From: Kumtagia sp963820075
GTDB lineage: Bacteria > Pseudomonadota > Alphaproteobacteria > Rhizobiales > Rhizobiaceae
Direction of reading: 5' to 3'
NCBI GenBank assembly: GCA_963820075.1
Contig: CAWFYS010000006.1
Span: forward strand, 186,001 to 250,000
Length of the DNA: 64,000 nucleotides
The notes beneath the pieces are model-generated. The model had not been told where the DNA came from. It saw only the letters and a list, made by a program, of their open reading frames with translations, and did not search any database. Of the stretch, positions 1 through 8,277 are shown in pieces (the first letter of the stretch is position 1; each line of letters begins with the position of its first letter). The translations under genes were made by a program, and so were the position numbers.

Positions 1-516
1 CCGAGGGCGAGCCGTATTGCTCCCGAAGAAGTCGTCGCTTTCCTCAACCGGATCTTCTCGTCGTTTGATGCGCTTGCCGAAAAGCATGGCATGGAGAAAA
101 TCAAGACGATCGGCGACGCCTATATGGTGGCCGGCGGCCTGACGGAGGCGCAGCCCGACCAGGTCGTGGAGGCCGCGAACCTGGCGCTCGACATGCTGGA
201 GGTGGTCAGCGCCCTGAGCCATGAGCTCGGCGAAGATGTATCCGTGCGGATCGGCATTCATACCGGCCCGGCGGTGGCCGGCGTACTTGGCAAGCGGAAA
301 CTGTTCTACGATGTCTGGGGAGATACTGTGAACACGGCAGCCCACATGGAATCCCATGGATCACCGGGCCGCATCCAGGTGACAGAGGCTGTGCGCAGGC
401 TGCTCGACGGAGCCTACGCGTTCGAGTTGCGCGGGCTTGTCGATATCAAAGGCAAGGGGCCGATGCAGGTCTACTACCTCGTTCGCGCTCACCCCAATGC
501 TCCAAGACAAACCTGA
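1..516 (+). CDS. Class III adenylate/guanylate cyclase, C-terminal part (5' truncated by window edge)
   Basis: The reading frame is open from base 1, so the start and any sensor domains lie to the left. The visible part is the second half of a class III nucleotidyl cyclase catalytic domain: EKIKTIGDAYM (substrate-specifying Lys and second metal Asp), RIGIHTGPAVAGVLG, and YDVWGDTVN. The Lys/Asp pair fits ATP, so the product is probably cAMP. An oddity is that the helix that normally reads NxxxR, where the Arg stabilises the transition state, here reads NTAAH, with the His codon at 343-345. This may lower activity. The first metal Asp is outside the window. Family assignment is firm; catalytic competence is uncertain. 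Confidence 0.9.
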   Translation, partial: PRASRIAPEEVVAFLNRIFSSFDALAEKHGMEKIKTIGDAYMVAGGLTEAQPDQVVEAANLALDMLEVVSALSHELGEDVSVRIGIHTGPAVAGVLGKRKLFYDVWGDTVNTAAHMESHGSPGRIQVTEAVRRLLDGAYAFELRGLVDIKGKGPMQVYYLVRAHPNAPRQT

Positions 517-639
517 GAATGCGGGCCGCACACCCTGAGTGGCGTCGGGAGCTGCACCGAGCAGAAACTTTGAATTGCCGATCTCGGATTCAGATTTCTC
601 GAACCGCCATAACCGCCATGATTTAAGTCGCGGAAAAAA

Positions 640-716
640 TGGCGCGAGTGACGGGGCTCGAACCCGCGACCTCCGGCGTGACAGGCCGGCACTCTAACCG
701 ACTGAGCTACACCCGC
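640..716 (-). tRNA. tRNA-Asp (anticodon GTC)
   Basis: Read on the minus strand, the acceptor stem GCGGGTG pairs with CACTCGC. The D arm is GCTC/GAGT, the anticodon arm has loop CTGTCAC (anticodon GTC), and the T arm is GCGGG-TTCGAGC-CCCGT. The discriminator is G, followed by a genomically encoded CCA at 640-642. Six T residues follow CCA directly and may serve in termination. The fold was done by hand and all stems close, with one G-T pair in the acceptor. Confidence 0.96.
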
Positions 717-926
717 GCAACGGCGCTGCCTCAGCGCCGCGTTGTGGGCGTCCGATTACGGGGTTCGCGGAAAGCTGTCAAGCACGATGGATCAGACGGC
801 TGAAGATTTGGCGATAGGTTCGGCCCGACAATCGCGGACGGTCCTCTCACGTCATGCGCTTCTTGACCGGCCATATTCGATACCAACCCTCGAGACTGTA
901 ACTGCCTGTCATAGAAAAGCAGCCTG

Positions 927-2183
927 TCATAGAAATTGGTCGAGTTTCCTGCCGACCTTGATAAAGCGCAGCGGGTCGACGGCCTCGCCGTCGCGCCTTA
1001 TCTCGTAATGCATGTGCGGGCCGGTCGAGCGCCCGCTGCTGCCGACCACGCCGACGATATCGCCTCGCTCGACCTTCCGCCCTTCAACCACGTCGATTCG
1101 GCTGAGATGAGCAAAGCGCGTGGACAGGCCGTTGCCATGATCGATTTCGACCAGGCGCCCATAGCCGCCGTTCCATCCGGCCCTGGCTACGGTGCCGGCG
1201 GCGGTCGCCTTTGCGGGAAAGCCGGTGGGTGCGCTGAAATCCATGCCGGAATGCAGCGCCGGCGTGCCAAGGAAGGGGTCCTTTCGGACGCCGAACGTGC
1301 TGGAGATGGCGCGGCCGGGAGCCGGATTGGAGATCGGCAGTCTCGCGGCTTCTTTCCTGACGGCATCCAGCCTGTTCAGCGCGAGGTCGAGTTCCTTCAC
1401 CTTGGTATCGAACATATGGGCCGTATCGATGGCCACCAGCGGACCGCCCATTGCAGCTTTCCCGAAACCGGCATCGACCGGCAGGCCGGCTTCGCCAAGC
1501 ACGGAGAAAATCTGATCGGCTGTAAGGTAAGCATCGTCGGCAAGCGAGGAGACCCGGGTGATCTGTTCGCTTTCGATCGTTCGCAGCGACTGGTAGAGCG
1601 ACACGAACAGCTTGTCGGCGCGTTCGGCCGCCGATTCGACAGGCAGGCTGACGGGGACAGTTCGCAACGGCAAGTCCGTCGAACCGGCCAAGGCAAGCAT
1701 CAGTGGATCGGATAGCGTGCGGGGCGCATCGGCGCGCTGGTCGGCCGTTTTTTCGGGCGCAGCCGCGTCGTTGGAGGTGGCGATCCCGCCGCCGACCGGT
1801 TCGAGGAGCGGCGTAAGCCGGCCGTGCAGTTCGCTCAGTTTCAACTGGCGCGACAGCAATTCCGTGACCTTGCTTTCCATGCGTTGCTGGTCAAGCAACT
1901 GCCGGCTGGCGATGCGGTCCACCTGCGCCCTGAGCGCCGCGATACGGTCTTCGTAGGCGTGCCGCATGCGCGCCTGGCGGGCGACGGCGGCGCCGATGAG
2001 ATCATCACGGAAGACCAGATAGGTGGTTGCTGCCAGGCAGCCCAGCGTGATTGCCGCCGCGACGCAACCGGCAAGGGCCGCCATCCACGGGCGGATCGTG
2101 AAGTGCCGGATCGACTCTCCGCGCGCGATGATGACTGTGTGGGGGGCCTGGCGTTTGCCGAAAATCTTGGATGAAACCGCCAT
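927..2183 (-). CDS. Membrane-anchored M23 (LytM-type) metallopeptidase
   Basis: A predicted cell-wall peptidase that would cleave peptidoglycan cross-links in the periplasm. The 418-residue protein has a short basic N-terminus, one membrane segment at about residues 33-58, a charged region likely to form a coiled coil (about 65-125), a variable linker, and a C-terminal M23 domain. The zinc ligands are visible as HSGMD (H311, D315) and HMH (H390, H392). A full ligand set argues for an active enzyme rather than a degenerate LytM activator such as EnvC. Anchored M23 proteins of this shape act in polar growth in rhizobia; whether this is that orthologue is inference. It is monocistronic and read toward the tRNA gene. 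The ATG at 2183 gives the membrane anchor. Confidence 0.9.
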   Translation of the reverse strand: MAVSSKIFGKRQAPHTVIIARGESIRHFTIRPWMAALAGCVAAAITLGCLAATTYLVFRDDLIGAAVARQARMRHAYEDRIAALRAQVDRIASRQLLDQQRMESKVTELLSRQLKLSELHGRLTPLLEPVGGGIATSNDAAAPEKTADQRADAPRTLSDPLMLALAGSTDLPLRTVPVSLPVESAAERADKLFVSLYQSLRTIESEQITRVSSLADDAYLTADQIFSVLGEAGLPVDAGFGKAAMGGPLVAIDTAHMFDTKVKELDLALNRLDAVRKEAARLPISNPAPGRAISSTFGVRKDPFLGTPALHSGMDFSAPTGFPAKATAAGTVARAGWNGGYGRLVEIDHGNGLSTRFAHLSRIDVVEGRKVERGDIVGVVGSSGRSTGPHMHYEIRRDGEAVDPLRFIKVGRKLDQFL

Positions 2184-2589
2184 AATCCCTTGGCTCCGCC
2201 TTGCGCTCCGCGATGAGCGGCCAAAGGCGATTACACATTGTTAGGGTTAACAAAGCTTTGCGGTCCATTCTCAATCCTGTTGGCGAGACCGGCAGGCGAC
2301 CGCTCCTGACTCTACCACATCCGTGCAGGCCGCTGGACCCAAGGGGTCTCGCGAAATCGCGCCGGGCCTTAAGGCCCGGCCTTAATGGCAAGGCATCGCG
2401 GGGAGTTGAAGGGGCGAGCAAGCGGTGGCGAAAACCCGTGACGACTGAAGCGCCAGCGACAGATTTCGCTGGCGCGATAAGCGGGCGATGCAGCACACAA
2501 GCGAAACTAAGCAGTATTACTGTCGCCGACAATCTGGAAGATAATATAAACGACGCTGAGCTAGATAGCCGCAACGAGCGGCTTATCCG
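2184..2589. other. Intergenic stretch without a convincing gene
   Basis: Reading frames that cross this stretch have poor composition and no recognisable motif. It contains the upstream region of the M23 gene on the minus strand. I see no clear promoter, repeat or RNA here. The right-hand part is AT-richer and precedes the microprotein gene. Confidence 0.4.
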
Positions 2590-2667
2590 TCAATCAAGAA
2601 ACAGCCACAGAAGGATGATAATCGGAATTGGAATCCCTATCATCCACAGGATGACACTGCGCATCAT
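2590..2667 (-). CDS. 25-residue single-pass membrane microprotein
   Basis: A very short frame starting with tandem ATG codons (2665-2667 and 2662-2664) and ending with TGA. The product is MMRSVILWMIGIPIPIIILL followed by WLFLD, almost entirely a hydrophobic helix with a Pro-Ile-Pro kink. An AGGGAG ribosome-binding site sits about 7 bases upstream of the first ATG on the minus strand. Short proteins with a similar Trp-hydrophobic-GIPIP pattern occur in other alphaproteobacteria as unnamed proteins; that is from memory, not a search. The function is unknown and the likely location is the inner membrane. Confidence 0.65.
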   Translation of the reverse strand: MMRSVILWMIGIPIPIIILLWLFLD

Positions 2668-2760
2668 TTGTCGGCTCCCTATTTTGTTCATATTTACAAT
2701 GCGGGAGTCGCCAAACAGTTCCGTCAAGATGCTATAGCGTTCCGCCGCGCTCAGTCGCGC

Positions 2761-3237
2761 TCAGTCGCGCGCAAGGCCGCGTACGGCTTCCAGCACCTCG
2801 GCGGCGTGTCCCGGAACGCGGACCTTACGCCAGATACGCTTGATGCGCCCGTCGGCGCCGATCAGGAAGGTAGCGCGTTCGACGCCCATGAATGTCCGCC
2901 CGTACATGCTCTTCTCACCCCAGACGCCGTAGGCGTTGAGCGCGTCATGCGCTTCGTCCGACACGAGATCGATGGCGAGGCCGTGTTTCGACGCGAAATT
3001 GGCGTGGCGTTTTGGACTGTCAGGCGACAAACCGGCAATCGTGGCGCCGGCCGCCGCGAAATCCCGGCTCAGCGCGGAAAAGTCGATCGCTTCGGCGGTG
3101 CAGCCTGGGGTATCGTCCTTCGGATAGAAATAGAGAACCACGATCCTGCCGAGCAAATCGGCGAGGTTGAACATTCCGCTCCCGCCACGCGGCAGCGAGA
3201 AAGCAGGAGCCATGTCGCCTTCAGACAGTTCAGCCAT
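2761..3237 (-). CDS. bcp: Peroxiredoxin of the Bcp/PrxQ family, 1-Cys type
   Basis: A thiol peroxidase that reduces H2O2 and organic hydroperoxides in the cytoplasm. The 158-residue protein has a thioredoxin fold and the peroxidatic motif TPGCT with C46. In the classical PrxQ enzyme a resolving Cys lies five residues later. Here that position is Ile (CTAEAIDF) and no other Cys exists in the protein, so it must be recycled by an external thiol. The start at 3237 (MAELSEGD) is where family similarity begins; an upstream in-frame extension has junk composition. It is divergent from the AsmA-like gene, with a repeat between them. Confidence 0.93.
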   Translation of the reverse strand: MAELSEGDMAPAFSLPRGGSGMFNLADLLGRIVVLYFYPKDDTPGCTAEAIDFSALSRDFAAAGATIAGLSPDSPKRHANFASKHGLAIDLVSDEAHDALNAYGVWGEKSMYGRTFMGVERATFLIGADGRIKRIWRKVRVPGHAAEVLEAVRGLARD

Positions 3238-3326
3238 ACGGATGCCCTTTTCTTCTCGATTACGTGTCGCAAGCCTGGGATGTGGCGCTGCGGCCGAAGG
3301 CTGGTCCCAGGCCCCGCCGGGATACG

Positions 3327-3421
3327 CTAAACAGGCTGGAAAAGTGTCCCGCACCGTTTTCCGACACAAACCTGCGGCAAGGCAAGAAGCTAAGCAGGCC
3401 AACCCACGCAATTCTGCTTAG
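3327..3421 (-). repeat. Two-hairpin intergenic repeat R1, copy A (minus orientation)
   Basis: On the minus strand it begins CTAAGCAG, passes through an internal CCTGCTTAG, then GCAGGTTTGTGTCGGAAAAC, and closes with TTTTCC and a degenerate CTGTTTAG. It shares layout and most bases with copies at 19182, 31291, 33240 and 36290. It lies between the divergent peroxiredoxin and AsmA-like genes. It resembles the RIME-type palindromic elements of rhizobia. Confidence 0.8.
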
Positions 3422-3459
3422 GTCCCGTCAGTTATCAGGCCATCGTCGCGAGCTACCCG

Positions 3460-6400
3460 TTGCACCACGAACCATCAAAGCACCGGAAAGTCCGGTTCCG
3501 TCGGGAGGAGATATCCAAACTCTCCGCCATGCCTTCGGCCGAGGGCCAGAGGTCGCACTGGGTCTGGGAGCGCACCAGGCGAGGCTTCGTACGCGCCGGC
3601 TTCTTCGTCGCTGGCGGGTTCGCCGGCCTGCTTCTGCTGGGGACGGTCGCGGCGGTCTTCCTGGTCAGCTCCGATTGGGGCATGCAGAGGCTTCGCGGCC
3701 AGGCCGAGAGGTCGTTGCAGGCGCTTGCTGGCGAACGAGCATCCGCGTCAGTCGGCCCGACACGAATCGCACTTGGCGCCACGCATCCTCTGGCGCTGCG
3801 GTTGCGCGACGTGAACCTCGGCAATACCGATAGCAAAGCAACGATCGCGCGGATCGAGACGGTGGATTTTGGCATCCGCCTGCTGCCCCTTCTGAGCGGC
3901 AACCTGCAACTCGGCAGCGCCACGATCTCGAATGCGACAATCAGCGTTGGCGCTCTGCCGGAAATGAGGGGAGGCGACTGGACGGACGCCTTGCGTGACG
4001 AACGTGGCCTCATCGACCCGGATATCATCGCGGTCGCCGCGTTCGAGCCTCTGCGCGCCGCCTTCGACGCGATCGACTTGGGGCGTCTGGCGGAACTTAC
4101 GGTGAGCAACATCACCGTCACGCTTCCCGAGGACGGAAGAGTGCGCGCGGTACGAATTCTCGAAGGCTCCCTCAGCCGCACGGCGCCCGACACGCTGCAA
4201 ATATCGGCCGAGGCGGATGTCGACGGCAGGCGCATCACGCTCGCGGGAACGGCCACGCGCGATGCCCAGTCGCGGCGCATTGCCGATGTCGAGTTGTCGC
4301 TCGTAGCCGGCGAGCCTCCCGGAGGCCTTGGCGGCAGCCAGACGACAAGCGCCGGACGCCTCGGGGCATTCGCACTTACCATCTCGGGGGGCGAGGATGA
4401 CGCCGGTCCCCCGCAGCTCAAACTCTCTGCCGTGATCGACAAATCCGTGCTGGATTTCGGCGCGCGCGGCGCCCTGACCGGGAATCTGCGTGTGAACGCC
4501 ACCTTGGCGGCGGGCTCCAACAAGGTCGAGATCGACCGGCTGCTCATCGAGACGGGTCGTTCGTCACTTGAGTTCAACGGCGCCTTCGGGCCGCGTCCCC
4601 CCACCGGCTCGACTGATGACAGGCCGGCATATCGTTATGAACTGGTCAGCACCGACACGGTTCTGGCGCCCGAAGAATCGCCGGAACCGGCGTTGAGATT
4701 CCTGGCGCAGATTGAAGGTACGCTCGATCCGCGGGCCAGCACGGTGTCCGCGGATCGTATTGCGATCAAGAGCGGTCCGGGCGAGGCACTGGGGACGGCC
4801 AAGGTCGAACTTGTCGAGGGCCAGGCTCCCGGCATCGCGCTTGCGTTCTCGGTTCGCGACATGCAGGTGGCCCAGACCAAACAGCTTTGGCCATGGTTTG
4901 CGGGGTCCAAGGCTCGTCTCTGGGCTTTGGACCATGTATTCGGCGGGGAGGTGGAAGAGGCCAGCATCGAGTTCCGGGTTCTTCCCGGACGGCTCGGCAA
5001 CGGCGTTCCTCTTTCCGGCGAGGAGATTGTCGGCCGCTTCGTCCTGGAGGATACCCGTTTCGACACGTTCGGAAAGCTGCCGCCGATCCGCGACGCGGAC
5101 GGCATCGTCGAGGTCCGCGGCCGCGATGTGGATGTAACCCTGTCCTCCGGAACTGCCTATCTGCCTAGCGGACGCTCTGTACTGGGCAAGGACGGCACGC
5201 TGTTGTTTCGCGGATCGAGGCCGGGGATCGGCAAGCTGGCCATCGACGTGCAGGGCGAGGCTGGCGCAATGGCCGAACTGGCGGCGTTGGAACCGATCAA
5301 TGCCGGGCGTTTCATCCAGGTCGCGCCGGCTGATATGTCCGGCAAGGTTTCCGGCCACGTGATCGCCGACATCCCCGTCCGGCAAGGCATTGATCCCAAG
5401 AGCCTCGAATGGAACGTGGCGCTCGACTATTCCGGGCTTTCGCTCGCCAAGCCATTCAATGGACAATTGTTGACGGAAGCGGATGGCAAGCTCACCGTCG
5501 ACCGGACGCAGGCGGCGATCTCCGCGAAGGGCAAACTGAACGGCATTCCGGCGACGATCAACATGGTCGAGCCGCTGCGCGCCGATGGACCCGCACGCAA
5601 CAGGGACGTTGAACTCGTGCTCGACGATGCCGCGCGCAAGAAGATCGCCCCGGGTCTCGACTCCCTGCTTTCCGGAACTGTCACACTGCGCGTCGACGAT
5701 AAGGATGGCGTGCGCCAGATCGTCGCCGACCTGCGTGACGCGCGGCTCGACATACCTTGGACCGGCTGGAGCAAGGGCGCCGGTGTTGACGCGACCGCCG
5801 CGTTCTCCATGCGCACGGTGGACAATACCGTTCGCATCGAGGATTTCGATCTGAAAGGCGGTTCTTTCGCGATCGCCGGCGAAATGGCGCTTTCCGGCGG
5901 GGCTTTGTCGTCGGCCCGCCTCGACAAGGTGCGTCTCAACCGTGGCGACGACGTCAGCGTCGTCATCGCCCGATCGGGCAAGGGTTATCAGGTCGGCGTG
6001 AACGGCAGGGCGCTTGACGGACGATCCGCGATCAAGACGCTGCTGTCGGACACGCCGGGAGGCAAGTCCGGTTCCAGTCAGACGTCGGTTTTGCTCAAGC
6101 TCGATGTCGGCAGGCTGACCGGCTTCAACGGCGAGGTGCTTTCGCGCGTCAAGATCGATTCGGCGGGCTCAAGGCTTTCGCTGTCGGCCGCCTCGGATTC
6201 GGGCGGCGCGGTACGCATGACCAATAGAACGGAAGGCGGCCGCAAGCACCTCGATTTGCAGGCCGCGGATGCGGGCGCGATCCTGCGCTTTCTCGACCTC
6301 TACAAGAATGTGCAAGGCGGGTCGATCACGCTGTCGCTCGCCGGAACCGACAAAGGCGGCATGTCCGGTCACGTGGACGCGCGCAACTTCATGGTGGCCA

Positions 6401-6840
6401 ACGAACCTCGTGTGGCCTCGCTCGTTTCGACGGCGCCCGCCGGCAGCGACCGCAGCCTGAATCAGGCGGTCAGAAGTGAGATCGATACGTCCAGCATCCA
6501 GTTCGAGCGCGGCTACGCGCAGATCGCCAAGGGCCGGGGGTACCTGCAACTGGCAAACGGCGTGATGCGCGGCCCGCTCATCGGCGCGACTTTCCAGGGG
6601 ACGCTCTACGACAAGCGCGGACAGATGGAGATGACGGGCACCTTCATGCCGGCCTACGGGCTCAACCGCATTTTCGGTGAACTGCCGCTGGTCGGCGATC
6701 TGCTCGGCAACGGCCGTGACCGCGGTCTGATCGGTGTGACGTTCAAGCTCGACGGCGCGGCGAAGTCGCCGCGCCTTCAGGTCAATCCGCTGTCGGTCAT
6801 GGCGCCCGGCGTCTTCCGCCAGATTTTCGAGTTCAACTGA
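3460..6840 (+). CDS. AsmA/YhdP-family inner-membrane protein (DUF3971-like)
   Basis: A very large (1126-residue) protein with one N-terminal membrane helix at about residues 45-69 and a long periplasmic body of beta-rich repeats. This is the plan of AsmA/YhdP bridge proteins thought to carry phospholipid between the membranes. The C-terminus (GELPLVGDLLGNG, then VNPLSVMAPGVFRQIF) matches the signature end of YhdP-type proteins. The start is uncertain. The first possible codon, TTG at 3460, is used because the basic stretch HRKVRFRREEISKL that follows looks genuine. The first ATG is at 3529, and a GGGAGGAG at 3503 fits neither well. It converges with tyrS. Confidence 0.85.
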   Translation: MHHEPSKHRKVRFRREEISKLSAMPSAEGQRSHWVWERTRRGFVRAGFFVAGGFAGLLLLGTVAAVFLVSSDWGMQRLRGQAERSLQALAGERASASVGPTRIALGATHPLALRLRDVNLGNTDSKATIARIETVDFGIRLLPLLSGNLQLGSATISNATISVGALPEMRGGDWTDALRDERGLIDPDIIAVAAFEPLRAAFDAIDLGRLAELTVSNITVTLPEDGRVRAVRILEGSLSRTAPDTLQISAEADVDGRRITLAGTATRDAQSRRIADVELSLVAGEPPGGLGGSQTTSAGRLGAFALTISGGEDDAGPPQLKLSAVIDKSVLDFGARGALTGNLRVNATLAAGSNKVEIDRLLIETGRSSLEFNGAFGPRPPTGSTDDRPAYRYELVSTDTVLAPEESPEPALRFLAQIEGTLDPRASTVSADRIAIKSGPGEALGTAKVELVEGQAPGIALAFSVRDMQVAQTKQLWPWFAGSKARLWALDHVFGGEVEEASIEFRVLPGRLGNGVPLSGEEIVGRFVLEDTRFDTFGKLPPIRDADGIVEVRGRDVDVTLSSGTAYLPSGRSVLGKDGTLLFRGSRPGIGKLAIDVQGEAGAMAELAALEPINAGRFIQVAPADMSGKVSGHVIADIPVRQGIDPKSLEWNVALDYSGLSLAKPFNGQLLTEADGKLTVDRTQAAISAKGKLNGIPATINMVEPLRADGPARNRDVELVLDDAARKKIAPGLDSLLSGTVTLRVDDKDGVRQIVADLRDARLDIPWTGWSKGAGVDATAAFSMRTVDNTVRIEDFDLKGGSFAIAGEMALSGGALSSARLDKVRLNRGDDVSVVIARSGKGYQVGVNGRALDGRSAIKTLLSDTPGGKSGSSQTSVLLKLDVGRLTGFNGEVLSRVKIDSAGSRLSLSAASDSGGAVRMTNRTEGGRKHLDLQAADAGAILRFLDLYKNVQGGSITLSLAGTDKGGMSGHVDARNFMVANEPRVASLVSTAPAGSDRSLNQAVRSEIDTSSIQFERGYAQIAKGRGYLQLANGVMRGPLIGATFQGTLYDKRGQMEMTGTFMPAYGLNRIFGELPLVGDLLGNGRDRGLIGVTFKLDGAAKSPRLQVNPLSVMAPGVFRQIFEFN

Positions 6841-6841
6841 G

Positions 6842-6900
6842 GCCGGGACGCCCCGCCGGCGTGAGAGCCCGTCCCGGCACGGGAAAACCGGTGCGGGACG
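6842..6900. terminator. Mutually exclusive hairpins between convergent genes
   Basis: GCCGGGACG (6842-6850) pairs with CGTCCCGGC (6870-6878). Alternatively CGTCCCG (6870-6876) pairs with CGGGACG (6894-6900), followed on the plus strand by six A. The position between the convergent AsmA-like gene and tyrS suggests termination, but no T-run follows a hairpin on either strand. Confidence 0.4.
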
Positions 6901-6918
6901 AAAAAAGGCGCCGCCCTC

Positions 6919-8173
6919 TCAGCTTGCCCGCACGAGCATGTGCTTCTTCTTGCCAAGCGACAGTTTGATCACGCCATCGGCGGTCAGATCGCCACTGGTC
7001 ACGATGCGCCGCTCATCCCTTATCGGCTGATCGTTGAGGCGCACCGCGCTGCCTTGCACATGGCGGCGGGCTTCTCCGTTCGAGGTTGCCAGGCCGGTTT
7101 TGACCAGAAGAGTCAAAAGGCCGACACCGCCCGTCAGATCCGCCGCGGCGATGTCTATGGAGGGCAGTGTATCGGCCAGCGCGCCTTCCTCGAAAGTCTT
7201 GCGCGCCGTCTCCGCGGCCTGCTCCGCCGCCGCCCGTCCGTGCAGCAGAGTCGCGATCTCGGTCGCCAGCACTTTCTTCGCCTCGTTGATCTCCGAGCCT
7301 CCGAGGCTTGCCAGCCTCGCCACTTCGTCCATGGGCAGCGTGGTGTAGAGCTTCAGGAAGCGGCCGACATCGGCGTCCTCGGTGTTGCGCCAATACTGCC
7401 AGAAATCGTAGGGGCTGAGCATTTCGGGATCGAGCCATACCGCGCCGCTCGCCGTCTTGCCCATCTTGGCGCCGGAAGAAGTCGTCAGCAGCGGCGTGGT
7501 CAAGGCGAAGAGCTGCGGGGTGCCCATGCGGTGGCCGAGGTCTATGCCGTTGACGATGTTGCCCCACTGATCCGAGCCGCCCATCTGCAGCCGGCAGCCG
7601 TAGCGCTTGGACAGCTCCACGAAATCATAGGCTTGCAGGATCATGTAGTTGAATTCGAGGAACGACAGCGACTGCTCGCGGTCGAGCCTGAGCTTCACCG
7701 AATCGAAGGACAGCATTCGGTTCACCGAAAAGTGCCGTCCGACGTCGCGCAGGAAGCTCACATAGTTGATGCTCCATCAGCCAGTCGGCATTGTTGGCCA
7801 TCAGCGCGTCGCGGGGGCCATCGCCGAAGGCGATATAGTTGGAGAAGTTGCGGCGGATGCCGGCGAGATTTTCCTCGATGTCGGCGGCTGTAAGCAGCTT
7901 GCGCGCCTCGTCCTTGAAGGACGGGTCGCCGATCATGGACGTGCCGCCTCCCATGAGCGCGATCGGTCGATGGCCGGTCTTCTGCATCCAGTGCAGCATC
8001 ATGATCTGGATCAGCGACCCGGCGTGCAGGCTTTTGGCCGTGGCGTCGAAGCCGATATAGGCGGTCACGATCTCTTTCGAGAACAACTCGTCCAGCCCGA
8101 CTTCGTCGGAAATCTGGTGGATGAAGCCGCGCTCGGAAAGTGTATTCAGGAAATCGGACTTGAAGGCGGACAT
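6919..8173 (-). pseudogene. tyrS: Tyrosyl-tRNA synthetase, interrupted by one extra base
   Basis: TyrRS charges tRNA-Tyr. Two frames together make one 417-residue class I enzyme, the normal family length. The first 134 codons (8173 down to 7772) carry the Rossmann core with SLHAGS (HIGH-like) and GGGTSMIGDPS. The remaining 283 codons (7770 down to 6919) carry SDQWGNIVNG, KMGKT (KMSKS-like) and a C-terminal S4 RNA-binding domain. A single extra base at 7771 (G on the plus strand) separates them. Removing it restores WLMEINYVSFLRDVGRHF. Since TyrRS is normally essential, an error in the sequence is more likely than true inactivation, unless a second tyrS exists. It is divergent from anmK (104 bp). 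Confidence 0.93.
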
Positions 8174-8277
8174 GGCAATTTTCCGGAAGACGACATCGGA
8201 GGAGCGCCGCGCATGGCGCGAACAGCTTCGGGCCTTTAACATCGGCGGGCCTGGAATCACAAGGACGGCAGGTCGAA

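Noticed and set aside
721..739. CGGCGCTG-CCT-CAGCGCCG hairpin as a terminator
   Set aside because: It lies 5' of tRNA-Asp on its strand, has no T-run, and no gene on either strand ends next to it.
7755..7790. Programmed frameshifting in tyrS
   Set aside because: No slippery heptamer or downstream pseudoknot is evident, and TyrRS is not known to use frameshifting.
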